A stretch of 64,000 nucleotides of DNA from Ostrinia nubilalis (GCF_963855985.1 NC_087118.1:4154001-4218000), one strand, 5' to 3'. Counted from the stretch's first letter, positions 42,501 to 53,888 are shown. Made by a program: numbers and translations. Notes: generated from the letters alone by a model not told the origin.

Positions 42501-43757
42501 CGAAGTCGCGGGCGGCCGCTAGCTATCATCTATCTTTCTATATAAATAAAAAAGAAACTGACTGACTGACTGACAGATCAACGCACAGCCTAAACGGCTA
42601 AACGTAGGCACTTGAAATTTGGAAGGGACGTAGTTTAGGTACCGTAGAGGTGCACTAAGAAAGGAATTCCCGAAATCACCACGGGAACGGGAATTAGCGG
42701 AAAAATCCTTTTGTATGAAAAATCTAAACCGCTTAAGTTAGATGCTTGAAATTTGGTGTGCAGGTACCTTAGTAAATTTAAAGCTTAGGTACAACAGGAT
42801 ATCGTAAAAATCCCACGGGAACGGGAGTTAGCGGGAAAAAACATATGTATGAAAAAATCTAAACTGCGTAAGATAGACGCTTGAAATTTGGCATGCAGGT
42901 ACCTTAGTAAACTTAAAGCTTAGTTACAACAGGATATTGCAAAATTCCTACGGAAACTGGAGTTAACCGCTGAAGATAGATGAAGGGGGTAAAACGGGAT
43001 CCACGCGTACGAAGTCGCGGGCGGCCGCTAGCTATCATCTATCTTTCTATATAAATAAAAAAGAAACTGACTGACTGACTGACAGATCAACGCACAGCCT
43101 AAACGGCTAAACGTAGGCACTTGAAATTTGGAAGGGACGTAGTTTAGGTACCGTAGAGGTGCACTAAGAAAGGAATTCCCGAAATCACCACGGGAACGGG
43201 AATTAGCGGAAAAATCCTTTTGTATGAAAAATCTAAACCGCTTAAGTTAGATGCTTGAAATTTGGTGTGCAGGTACCTTAGTAAATTTAAAGCTTAGGTA
43301 CAACAGGATATCGTAAAAATCCCACGGGAACGGGAGTTAGCGGGAAAAAACATATGTATGAAAAATCTAAACTGCGTAAGATAGACGCTTGAAATTTGGC
43401 ATGCAGGTACCTTAGTAAACTTAAAGCTTAGTTACAACAGGATATTGCAAAATTCCTACGGAAACTGGAGTTAACCGCTGAAGATAGATGATGAAGGGGG
43501 TAAAACGGGATCCACGCGTACGAAGTCGCGGGCGGCCGCTAGCTATCATCTATCTATCTATATAAATAAAAATGAATTGATGTTCGTTAGTCTGATTATA
43601 ACTCGAGAACGACTGGGCCGATTGAGCTGATTTTGGTTTTAAAATGTTTATCGTAGTCCAGGTCTAAACGGTGAGTAAATACGCGCGCGATATTGTTTTT
43701 CTGTGACAGACAAAATTCCACGCGGGCGAAGCCGCGGGCGGAAAGCTAGTCACATAT
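39559..43757 (+). repeat. Array of six related repeat units
   Basis: Units start near 39559, 40644, 41484, 42029, 42541 and 43051. Each opens AAACTGACTGACTGACTGAC and GATCAACGCACAGCC and ends GTCGCGGGCGGCCGCTAGCT. Inside each are two to four subrepeats of about 110 bp beginning near CTTGAAATTTGGCATGCAGG. Unit lengths vary from about 490 to 640 bp with subrepeat number. TTTTGCCCGCGGCTTC-family copies sit at 41293-41482 and 43561-43750. Units 5 and 6 are nearly identical, so the array grew recently by tandem duplication. No gene. Confidence 0.8.
40074..40640 (+). repeat. MITE-like insert with internal tandem repeat between units 1 and 2
   Basis: Starts TACAGGGTGGAAACGATAAG. An AAAACTGGTTACTGATCCT block of about 130 bp occurs twice (about 40131 and 40289). 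The far end was not defined. Confidence 0.4.
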
Positions 43758-44119
43758 AAATATTTATATTTACAAGGTTCATTCATTATTCCTAATGATT
43801 CTAAAGACAAAATTTGCAACTGTAACAAATCATGTTCGTATTGTGAACAAAATAATCTATCAATAATATTCCATTCGACCTCCTGCACATCATGTATGCG
43901 CGGCAACGATTCTCCGTTTGTACATTCGCTAAAAAAAGTTGGTGAATCTACAGTGCCTAAACACTCATCGCTAGTGAGATGGAGCGCGCGCGCTGCCGTA
44001 GGTATGTAAGCAGCGGCGTCGGCAGACGCGTGGGGCCCGAGTGGGGGCGGCTCGCACGCACCGAGTGCGAGGGAGGCCGCGCTATCGGCCAGCGCGTCGC
44101 TATGCCAGGCCTGGCTCAC
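43757..44119 (-). pseudogene. BEL-B protease-RT linker fragment
   Basis: The minus-strand frame 43664-44119 contains a BEL/Pao linker, EWNIIDRLFCSQYEHDLLQL and LESLGI, normally found between protease and RT. Its N-terminal part (ALADSAASLALGACEPPPLG) resembles the end of the frame at 44732-46246, so the two are parts of one gene with diverged or duplicated ends and an intervening insert. After 43757 the BEL sequence stops at the repeat array. Confidence 0.5.
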
Positions 44120-44264
44120 TCCGCGCGGTACATCCGATAATTACCTACAGCGAAGCGCCCCGCCGGCGGGTATTATATCAGTCGAGTGTCACGCGCGCGC
44201 CCGTCAAGACGCTGGCGTGCGTTGTAGTATGTACCTAATTCTATGATCGAAGTATTATTTAAAA

Positions 44265-44377
44265 ATGGACATAAACAGAAATAAATATTGTGCGGGGTTC
44301 GGGTGTTTAAATTCGAAAAGAAATCTACACCGGATCTTTATTTATCTTTTTTTTTCGCTTCCCAAAGATGCTGAAAG
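44265..44377 (+). CDS. Orphan THAP zinc-finger first exon
   Basis: An ATG at 44265 opens 37 codons and two bases to a donor AG/GTATGTTGG (GT at 44378). The product has the start of a THAP domain: C-x4-C in KYCAGFGCLNSK, then FFSLPKDAER. THAP fingers bind DNA in P-, Kolobok- and hAT-like transposases and in host regulators. It carries no stop, unlike the exon at 2227, and shares its intron phase. No further exon is seen before BEL-B gag resumes near 44740. It may be part of a transposon inserted in BEL-B between about 44120 and 44731; a truncated LINE tail (44470-44525) lies in the same gap. Confidence 0.55.
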
Positions 44378-44731
44378 GTATGTTGGTCATGTAGGTAATC
44401 AATAATTCTTAGGATAAGTAGTATAGGAACCTAACCTACCATGACTACTGCTCAGAATGCGTTCGTTCGTTTCAGCCAAATGACGTCCACTGCTGGACAA
44501 AGGCCTCTCCCAAGGTTTTCCATAATGAATGCGTACTTACCTACATACGTACCTCATTACATATAAGTAGATTAATTAATTTTTCACTAGACAGCAACCC
44601 TAACAACGTAAGAAGAGTTCAGAGGCACGCGATAGAAAGAGACAAAACTTGTAGGTGAATAAAATTGTAGGTACGTAGTGCTGTGCGAGCTGAATTCCAC
44701 TGTATCGCGTCGTAGCAAGACTCGCATTTAT

Positions 44732-46246
44732 TTAAATCGTCTTGCGGAGTAATCCTTCTGTACCTGTACTATTACTTATTCTGTGGCTATGCACGCGGGG
44801 CCCAACTGGGGCCTGCTCGCACGCAACGAGTGCGAGCGGGACCGCGCTACCAGGCAGCGCGTCGGTATTATTACAATAAGCGACGGTTTGAGTCCGTTCA
44901 CGGGATTCATAACACAAGTTTGTGGTAAAGCAAACAGATGAATTATTATTTACCTTTTTAGTTGTCCCGTGCACGCACCATCCTAGGCTCGTTTTCGTCA
45001 TGTATGGCTCACCTGGTTTTCCCTTTATACACTCAATAGGAGCGATTAGGTCGCAATTATCTTGCCCGATTAACAACATTGGCTGGGCGTCACATTTGCA
45101 CAAATCAATATTTACATATTTATATTTACACAAATCAATATCAGGTACACGCTGCAATGGCAAATTGAGTTTAGCAATCTTTCTAGCTTGTAAACTAAAA
45201 CGCTTATTGTCCCTATTCGCGATTTCAAAGTTTACTATTTCCGTATCACATGATAGTTCATTGTCCCATGCACCACGAGCGCGCATGGTATGAGGCGCTC
45301 CGTGCAGTCCAACCTCATCAGCGAGTCGCGACGCGATTAACGATACGGTCGAACCGTCGTCTAGCAAGGCGTGCGTGTGCATACTGCCTTTCGGACCGAA
45401 CACTGTAACCGGCACTATTTTGAGTAGTACTTGGGACTCGTTGCACTGAAGCGCGGTAGTGTGGTTTACGTTTTCACATTCACTCTCACTGAGACGCTGT
45501 TCGACGCGTTCTGATGCCGTCTGCTGCTGGGGTCGCGGGTTCGACCAATGTAGAAGGCGATGGTGGCCGAGTCCGCAAGCTTCGACGTCACACTCGGGGG
45601 CTGTGCACGTAGTATCGGCGTGTTGTGGTAGTAGGCATTGAAAACACAGTTTCTCTGTACGTGCGAAGCGCCAGCGATCCTTGCGTAGGGCTCGCTTGAA
45701 CTTTATGCATTGTTCAAGTGAGTGTGTTTGTGTTTTACAAAACTTGCACTTTTCGTTGTTCTGCTCGTCGTTCGTAAACACAAGTACATTGTTATGTGAG
45801 CTTCTGATGTACTCTGGCTTACGTCTGGGCTCCGATTGGTTGTTGTGTACGAAGCTAACACCGGCCGCGGCTACTTTTTGTGCTTCCAAGTATAGAAAGT
45901 CCGATAGGCACTCAAGTTTAGGTTTTTCATGTAACTCACGGTTGGTGTATGCGTAGTCAGCCCACTTGGTCACGAGTAGTGTAGGTAACTTTGACACGAT
46001 GATGTTTACGAGTTCGGGGCTCTGTAGGTACTCGCGTTGTCTTATCGCTCGGGCGGCTGCTACGTGGTTTTTTATGTTGATTGCGAACTGCACTAATTCG
46101 GTGTGGTAACTTTCAGGTAGTGGTTTTATCTTTTTGAGTTGTGACACTATCTTGTTCATGATAATTTCGGGTCGGCCAAACCGAAGCTCCAACATATCGA
46201 TAATTTCATTAGGTGATGTGCAATCAATTAATAATGAAGTAGGCAT
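44732..46246 (-). CDS. BEL-B gag C-terminus and aspartic protease
   Basis: A 504-residue frame of BEL/Pao type. The gag-like region (IIDMLELRFGRPEIIMNKIV...FAINIKNHVAA) is followed by zinc-knuckle-like groups (CKFCKTQTHSLEQC, CFQCLLPQHADTTCTAPEC), then protease with active site HALLDDGSTVSLI (about 297-309) and the downstream SLGWCVHG. It should continue from the frame at 46247-46624; that junction lacks residues and changes frame. The end (after about residue 470) runs into diverged GC-rich sequence. Protease matures the polyprotein. Confidence 0.85.
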   Translation of the reverse strand: MPTSLLIDCTSPNEIIDMLELRFGRPEIIMNKIVSQLKKIKPLPESYHTELVQFAINIKNHVAAARAIRQREYLQSPELVNIIVSKLPTLLVTKWADYAYTNRELHEKPKLECLSDFLYLEAQKVAAAGVSFVHNNQSEPRRKPEYIRSSHNNVLVFTNDEQNNEKCKFCKTQTHSLEQCIKFKRALRKDRWRFARTEKLCFQCLLPQHADTTCTAPECDVEACGLGHHRLLHWSNPRPQQQTASERVEQRLSESECENVNHTTALQCNESQVLLKIVPVTVFGPKGSMHTHALLDDGSTVSLIASRLADEVGLHGAPHTMRARGAWDNELSCDTEIVNFEIANRDNKRFSLQARKIAKLNLPLQRVPDIDLCKYKYVNIDLCKCDAQPMLLIGQDNCDLIAPIECIKGKPGEPYMTKTSLGWCVHGTTKKVNNNSSVCFTTNLCYESRERTQTVAYCNNTDALPGSAVPLALVACEQAPVGPRVHSHRISNSTGTEGLLRKTI

Positions 46247-46624
46247 TTACGAAGGCGCCACATGTTTTCAGTGTATGTGTATTTACATACCGCAGTGGAC
46301 TCGTAATAAGCGTTGCGGAACTGTAGCCAATCGAGGGGGTCACCGTAGTAGATGGGTAGATCTTTAGAGGTGGCCAATCTTGACAACAGCTGGTCGTTGA
46401 GGTTTGTTGCGGCAGCGTTGGAGATCGCACCCGTGAGTGCCGCCGCCAGCTCTTGGATATCAGTACGCTGCTGGGGCGCGGTGCAGGTGGCATTCTCCTC
46501 CCGACGTGTTGCTTCAACGTGTGATGTGTCAAGCCAGGCCTCAACTTTCTCAGACGATGACATTACTGATCTCTCCGAGCCGAGCTCGGCAAGGTCGGCG
46601 TTCAGCTCCAAATCAACCAGCGAC
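46247..46624 (-). pseudogene. BEL-B gag, central part
   Basis: Minus-strand codons following the Gypsy-C target site encode LPIYYGDPLDWLQFRNAYYEST and YTENMWRLRKCL, the conserved BEL gag start (IPxFxGDxxxWxxFxxxF). It ends with a stop at about 46228 and a frame change just where the downstream frame begins; a short deletion there is likely. Upstream gag lies at 60503-60767, beyond Gypsy-C. Confidence 0.75.
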
Positions 46625-46628
46625 TTAC

Positions 46629-46740
46629 TATAGGAGCGGGCGTGTGTGTGTGTCTAGCCAGTGTGAGGAGGCGGAATGAAACAACCGTTTCCGAGTGCGA
46701 TCTAAATGCGACTGTTTATTCATGAGTGTGAACCCCTACA
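46629..46740 (-). repeat. Gypsy-C 3' LTR
   Basis: 112 bp, identical to the other copy including six GT units. Minus strand opens TGTAGGGGTTC and contains AATAAA. Confidence 0.95.
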
Positions 46741-47413
46741 GTATACCCCCCTTTTTTTTAAAAAAAATTACATTTTTTTTTAAGTTTAAACATTTACAAT
46801 GATTTCAATACATAGAGCATACGATACATTTAGTTTACTGACTAAGTCAACATTACTTGGAAGTGCTTATCAGTTCAGCTGGAGCTGTAACTTGAGACTG
46901 ATGACGCATTTCTGTTACACTTTACTATTACATTGTACAAGCAAGGTTGAATATTTTTGTAACATAGTTCTGATATAGGCAAAACATTTATAAACTTTGT
47001 TGAAAATTGTAATAGCGAATGATAAGTTGATTGTTAATTAGTAATTACATAATTTTTAATTACATAACCTTGTTCCTTAGAATCTAAAAATATTCATAAC
47101 ACAGTTGTATGTAAATATTTAGCTAATGATTTTTTTAATTGAATACATACAGAATTAGATTACCAAATTTGTCTGTTACGTTACATATTTATGTATAGAA
47201 AATAATAAATTTATATAAAATTAATTCTGTTTGATTTTACTATCTGATTTATTCAAATACATATTTATTTATTACCATTTTTAACTGTTAACTTACAATT
47301 TTATATGATATACCTACATTATACATAGGGTATTTGCTTATAGGCTAATTTCACAATCACTGGCACTACGCATCACTGATAACTTTATAACCGCGATTTT
47401 TATCACTATACCA

Positions 47414-47692
47414 CTACACCATCTGACGAGGCAGCGCCTGCTGCTGGTGCTGCGGACAATTTCCACTGTGTCCTGCAGTTACTTCCTGTCTGACTACTTT
47501 CCTTACACGCTGCATACACTTCTTGTATATTCCATAGATGATGGCCATTATAATTACTATGACCACGATAGATATCGAGGTTCCATATCTCTCCATTTGC
47601 TGCTCGAAATGCGAATGTGTAGCATCATTCGCGCCATTTTGAGCAATAATAACTTCTTCGCTTTTTTTCTCAGTGCTGTACGTTTTACCCAT
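47414..47692 (-). CDS. Small N-myristoylation-type membrane protein in Gypsy-C 3' region
   Basis: A 92-residue frame begins MGKTYSTEKK, with G2 and S6 fitting an N-myristoylation signal. It continues with a polar IIAQNGANDATHSHFEQQ, one strong membrane span (SISIVVIVIIMAIIYGIY) and a basic tail KKCMQRVRKVV. It lies between integrase and the 3' LTR, in the sense direction, where errantiviruses keep env; it is far too small to be env. I cannot name it. 46741-47413 is non-coding, ending in the purine tract. Confidence 0.55.
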   Translation of the reverse strand: MGKTYSTEKKSEEVIIAQNGANDATHSHFEQQMERYGTSISIVVIVIIMAIIYGIYKKCMQRVRKVVRQEVTAGHSGNCPQHQQQALPRQMV

Positions 47693-47699
47693 TATGATC

Positions 47700-49314
47700 A
47701 GAGTTAATTTACAGGTTCTGTGTTTCCGTTATGATAATTGAGTAAAGAATGATTTATTATGTCCTAAAACTAAACATAATTCACGAGTCTATATTTTTGC
47801 TAACTCAACATGCGTCATTTATTGGCCTGATTATAAGTTGCGACATTACAATGTTGCAAAGTATAACTAATAAATGTTTGATACATACTACCTATTTCAT
47901 GTGACTCTACTTGTTTCAGTAACTAATATTAAAATCTATTATTTATGTTTGTTAATGATTTTAATTACATTTCAACAAACAATTAACTATAAATGTGCTT
48001 TATACATAATAAAAAATTATTAAGAGAATCTGACAGGTGGTTTTATGACCCTGCCACTGCTAGATTTCTTAATACATGACTTTATATGCTTTCTTCTGCG
48101 GAAGGTATATTTTCTTGTAACATATACGCAGGTTTTAAGGGGGTCCTGCACGGAATCTTTACAATTGACGTATTTTTCAATCACCTGTGCTCTGCGATTA
48201 GTGATTGAACTACATCAAAAGAACTTGTGTAGGGTAGCCCAATCCTTGCTTAAGGTCGCCGCCTTTTCGAAATTTTAAACAAATACGTATAAAATTAATA
48301 AACAGTATTTTAAGTAGAGACATATCAAAATTTTATTTCTTCGAGAACTTTGTTAATTTAACGTATGAAGAAATAATTATTATATGGAAATGTTCAGATT
48401 AATATTTTGAAGGTCGCCCCCTTCTTCATTTTCGGTATTAATGCATTATTATTGAGAATTTTTGATTTTCCTAAAAAAAACATTGCCGTGAAGAAATCAC
48501 TAGGAGTTTTCAATTTTCGTAAGCTGTCAACTACTGTCAAGTGTCATCAAGTGACATTTTCGTAAATTTGTCCATGACAGTTCTATTTAGTGATGCGTTC
48601 CTTATAAACTTAATCAATATTTTTTAGAATCGAGAATATTTTCTATAGAAATCTAATCGCCTTTTATTTGTTTGATTTTTAATCATGATCAAAATTATAT
48701 CTATGAATTTGAACTATCTGGAAATGGAATAAACGTGAATATTCTTAGTGGTACAAAATAAATCACAAAGAATTAAATATATGCATTTTATTCAATAAAA
48801 CATCAAAATAACAATAACAAACAATACGTGGAGAAATCGCATAAAACAAAACCGTCATCAAAGGCAAACGCACACGTACTGACTTAGCTTTGACCTACCT
48901 GAGATAATAATCGTGATTCGATGGTAAGATGACCACCATGCCGATTACTGATTTATTGCGATTGTTTATGTCCCATCCCTATGAGCAAAAGTTCCGACTA
49001 ACGCAGAAGCAATTCATTTAATATTTTTTCACATTTTTTTTTTAAATAATAAACTAATAAATAATTAGAAATTCTTGTTTAGGTTAATTGAGAAAGATTA
49101 GTGATTGATATTTTGGAAGGATGAAAACACACAAAAGTAATTGATTTTTACAACTCAATATTTTTATTCGTAGAAAGTTAGAATCATAAAACGAAACGTT
49201 TTATCTGTCTAAATCACCATTATAAGTTGAATGAACTATAGCTAAAGGAAATACAAAAGAAATTACACATTTTTTGTGTTTTAGGTGCATTTGCAATTTA
49301 AAACTTGAGGGAGG
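47700..49314. other. Left flank of the Mutator/YqaJ transposon, no gene
   Basis: AT-rich. GGTCGCC-G/C-CCTT blocks near 48244 and 48412 are similar to each other. Transposon ends were sought here and at 52643-53888 but no matching inverted repeat was found by eye. Confidence 0.35.
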
Positions 49315-52300
49315 ATGGGTAAGCAGAAAAAGAACCATTACCTAAATGGAAAAACAAAAGGAATTTACCGTAAAAATGCTGCTAAAATGTGGTATGTACT
49401 AGACTATATTGGATGTTATAATATGTTGTTATTGGAGAACTTTAAGCTCGCATTACAACTGCATTGTGTTAGAATCGTTTAATAAACCCTGAATTATGTT
49501 TTCAGGCAAGTAATAAAATCTAAAATTGCGAAATCTGCGGACGAATCAAATCCCGTACAGAGTAGTGCGGCCGCAGAGAGTGCAGATGTAAATAGGTACT
49601 TATCTATTCTTATATCTTCTTATGTAGTGACTTCGGTTGTTACGATAAAAATCCATTTTCACTAGAAAGTCTAGAAACTCTTGCAACCTTTATTCTGCCT
49701 CACAACTTACCATATCCATTCTCTGTTCTTTCCATAATATACTTATAAATTCATCTTGTTTCAGTCTACAAATTCATCTTGTTTCAGTCTACCAATGTCA
49801 GAAAATCCATTAATGAGCTCGGGTAATCCAGACAATGAAAACTTTCAAAATGTAAATATTTTAAACTGTAAATAGTAGTAGGAAAACAAATTGATTCTAT
49901 TACATAAATCTTATTTTTTAGGTTACAAGTAATCTTATCGACGAGAAAGAAGAAAGAAATGAACCGAGTATAAAAGGCTATCGCATTGTTGATTTCATGT
50001 ACATGTTTGAGCAATGCAAAGAACTTGCGCACCACAATTCTCCATTTGGTTGCAATTTCAGCAATTTAAAAATTACAGGAGAACAGAAAAACGGTTTTCA
50101 TTCCAACTTTAACTTTGTATGTCAAATGTGTAATGCAAAATTAAAATTGGAAAATTATAAATGTCTCAAAAGCAGCAAAGAAATCACACTCAACCAGAGT
50201 ATCGTGAGCAGTTTTATGTCTGTAGGTATGGGATTCACTGCCTTAGAGCAAGTCACAACTTCTCTTGATATACCTTGCATGTCGGAACATCTGTATGCTA
50301 AATGTCATGCTAAGGTGTGTGAACTCTGGGAGCTAGCCAAAGAAAAAAGCATAGAGGAAGCCGCAAAGGAAGAATTTGAACTAGCTGTAAAAAATGGCGA
50401 TGTTAATGCAGATGGCGTTCCCATGATAACAGTAGTAGCTGATGGATGTTGGAGTAAGAGATCATACAGAAAAAACTATACAGCTTTGTCAGGAGCTGCA
50501 GTTATAATTGGATACAGAACTAAAAAAGTTCTGTACATGGCTGTTAAAAATAAATACTGTATGATCTGTGCGAGAGCACAAAATCACAATCTTGAAGTTC
50601 CTGAGCATGTGTGCTATAAAAATTACACGGGATCATCTAGTAGTATGGAATCAATGGCCATATTAGAAGGTTTCAAAAATTCATTAGAAACTCAAGGCCT
50701 CATTTATTCCAAACTCATAGCTGATGGTGATTCCAGTACTTATAAAAATATCTTAGATGCCAAACCATATGGCGCTCTTATTGTTGAAAAGATTGAGTGC
50801 TCCAACCATCTCCTTAGAAACTTCTGTACTAAACTGGATGAATTATCAAAGAACACATGTTACCAGTTAAAATGGCGAAAATTACTCGGACAAAACATAT
50901 TGCGCTTGCGACGATCTGTCAAAGGTGCCATAAATCACATCAATTCTCAAACTGATAAATCTTTTGCTGATAAAGTAATAGATTTAAAACAAGACCTTTT
51001 AAATGCACCTAATCATGTATTTGGTGATCACAGCACGTGCAAAACTTATTTTTGCAAATCCAGCTCCATGAATGATACAAATGTTTTGCCAGAAATTAAG
51101 TCAGATCCCAGTAGCGGCGTAAGGGGGGGGGCGGTGGGGGCGGTCCGCCCCGGGTGCCAAGCATTAGGGGGTGACACAAGTCGCACAGATTAGTACTCAC
51201 TGGCGCATCTGCATGGCAAGTCTGCGGTCATGAGTCATGATACGGGGGGAAGGGGGGTGCGATCATCGAATCGGTAGGTAACCCCAAAAAAACCTGGGGG
51301 TACCAGGGGGTGCCTTAGGACTTATGACGGGGGGGGGGGGGGGTGATCGCCCCGGGTACCAACCCATGCTACGCCGCCACTGTCAGATCCTATCTTTGCT
51401 GCTATAATGAAAATAATTTGTCGATTGATCAATAATGCCAAAAGTTTGATATACAATGTTAATAGTAACATTGCTGAGGTGTTTAATAGTATCGTTGCTA
51501 AAATAGTTGGAGGAAAACGACTGAACTATTCACTAAGGCAATCTTACTCAGGACGTTGTGCTGCATCTGTTGTGTCATTTAACTCCAAAATGCCACAAAC
51601 ATATATTTGCAAGAAAATTCTTCATAAAAGTCCAAATCGATTAGTCAGTCGGTTAGAAAACAAACGTAATATTAAACGATTGGCAAATTTAAAACGCAGA
51701 ATTAATAAAAAATCGTATTCCGTCAAAAGTAATACAGAAAGTAGCGATAAAGATTATGGCGACATGTGCCAAAGACCTGATTTAAGTGAATCAGATTACA
51801 ATTTTGCCAAATCAATGCATATGGCTAAAATACAGCTTTCTGACGTGGATCGCCGTGCACTTGAGCGTCGCACTGTATTACAAGCCGATTCGGTTGAATG
51901 GCTTCAAGAGCGAAAGCTACGGCTTACTGCATCTAACTTTGGAAAAAATTGTAAAAGAGGCCTTATAAAATGTGGACCTCTCGTCAAAAATCTTTCAAAC
52001 CCTAGAAGTGATCTAAGCCACATTAAATCCATTCAGCATGGAAAGGAAAATGAACCCGTGGCTCTTAATGATTTAGGAAATATATTGAACGAACAGGAGA
52101 GATTTGCTTTCAATATTGGTAAATGTGGCCTTTTTATCGATCCAGATTTACCTTTCTTAGCTGGGAGCCCAGACGGATTGTACAAAGATGCTATTATCGA
52201 AGTCAAATGTCCTTACTCAGCAAAAGACATGACGGTAGCAGAAGGTATAAAAAAAAAGAAAATATGTTTTTGGAAAGAGGATAAAAGTGGGACTGTTACT

Positions 52301-52642
52301 CTTAACGAAAATCATGACTGGTTTTACCAAGCTCAGGGTCAGCTTCACGTGGCTAGGAAAAACGTTTGCTTTTTCGCAGTTTGGACTAATAAAGATATGA
52401 AAGTTGAGAAGATTCTGAGAAATGATGAATTTTGGAAGAAAAATATGGAAGAAAAGTTAGAAAAGTTTTATTTTAATTGTTTATTGCCCGAAATCATAGA
52501 TTCGAGACTCGACAGAAAAATGGATATCAGGGAGCCTGATTATATATTAAAAGCACTCGAACAAAAAGCCAAAGCAAAAAAAAGACAAACTATAACAAAT
52601 AATGTACAAACAACAACCAAACGTCGTAAATGTGATAGTTAA
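49315..52642 (+). CDS. Mutator-type transposase fused to YqaJ nuclease, four exons, MITE-interrupted
   Basis: Exons 49315-49391, 49506-49595, 49788-49851 and 49922-52642 join in phase with consensus splice sites; the start MGKQKKNHYL is chosen by the first donor. The large exon encodes a cysteine-bearing N-terminal part, a Mutator-type transposase core (VVADGCWSKRSY, about 500 bp in, and LIADGDSSTYKN, with CSNHLLRNF following) and a YqaJ/lambda-exonuclease domain (LAGSPDG, IIEVKCP, QAQGQLHV: the D...ExK nuclease signature). A 274-bp MITE (51109-51382) plus its target copy breaks the frame between the domains; the frame beyond is in phase with the one before. The nuclease may process ends during transposition. 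Kolobok-type affinity is possible. Confidence 0.8.
51109..51382. mobile_element. hAT-like MITE, 274 bp, in the Mutator/YqaJ gene
   Basis: The ends CAGTAGCGGCGTA and inverted CAGTGGCGGCGTA, flanked by the 8-bp duplication TCAGATCC (51101-51108, 51383-51390), are diagnostic of hAT elements. The interior is G-rich with runs up to 15 G on the plus strand and no frame. Confidence 0.9.
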
Positions 52643-52885
52643 ATCCTTCGCGCACTCCTGGCACTTAATAAGGCGAAGTTTAAAGAAGAATATTGACGTT
52701 ACCTTTCGACGAGAAGAGCAGCCCAACGAGAAGTACAGTTTTGTGGTGTCAAGTACTAATTTAATTAAACAATACAAATAAAAAAAAATGATTTTAATTT
52801 TGTTTTTTATTTGAAGTAATAAAATTATAAGGTACATAATTAATTTACACCAACCACAATTTGTCAGTGCGCCTGCCTATCTATA

Positions 52886-53356
52886 CAGGGTGGAATTTTG
52901 TAATGCCACCTGGAGGGAAAGTACTTTTAATATTGTAGATAGAATTTTGACTCAAAGAAAACATTCCTTTATTTTTGAAAAGAAATAGAACTGCATTCAA
53001 AGATTTCCAAAAAAATTGCTTGCCACACCCGAGAATCGAACCAACTAAAATCTGTTAAAAATTACACCCTATATTTTTATAACATTGATCGTTAGGGTTA
53101 AGTATAAGGATGAAATCTCTCTAACAAACTTGATAAATCAAATGAAAGGAAAACCATGAAATCTTCATTTTTTTTTAATTATATACAGAAAATTGTATGG
53201 TATGGTAGTGAATATTCGAAAATTTTTCGAAAATCTTTGAGTGCAGTTCTCTTTCTTTTCAAAAATAAAGGAATGTTTTCTTTCAGTAAAATTTTCTATC
53301 TAAAGTATTAAGAGTACCTACTTTCCCTCCAGGTGGCATTACAAAATTCCACCCTG
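52886..53356. mobile_element. Tc1/mariner-type MITE, 471 bp
   Basis: Inverted arms of about 140 bp start CAGGGTGGAATTTTGTAATG, flanked by TATA on both sides (TA target). Confidence 0.8.
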
Positions 53357-53888
53357 TATAAAATGATTTTGTTGTATGTAAAATGACAATTTATCAGGTG
53401 TAACAAAAAACTAATTTTCTTGTAAACCGTCTTAATTTCAAAATTTACCAATATAACAGGATAGAGAAAAATGAGTACATCTTTATCTTTTTTTTACCAT
53501 TTTGGTGCATTTTTAAAGCAATTCTATTGTACTGTGGCACGTACTACACATACCAATTTTCCAAGCAACTGGTCATCGCATTATAGTGTACGTAAATCTG
53601 GTAACACTGTTTTATGCGGAATTTGCACAAACGGGTTTTTGGTTTTGATCGGCTTTGAAAACTAGTAACATCTAGCGAATTAAAAGTCGTACGGACATTA
53701 TTATGTAGGTATAGTAATTAGTAATTTAGGAAATTAGAATGAAAGAAAATAATTTTGTTTATAAAATAAAATTAGTGAAAATACTAATCTACATAATATT
53801 AACATACAGTAATATAATACATTAAAATTATAATATATTTTACTCTATGTTGAGTCTACTCTGTAAATCAGTTTGCTTGAATGTCTGT

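Noticed and set aside
39559..43757. CRISPR-like regular repeat spacing
   Set aside because: Repeats of about 110 and 500 bp with no unique spacers in a eukaryotic context; tandem repeat array instead.
51121..51345. G-run tract read as a telomere-like or satellite repeat
   Set aside because: Not periodic, and enclosed by hAT ends and duplication, so it is MITE interior.
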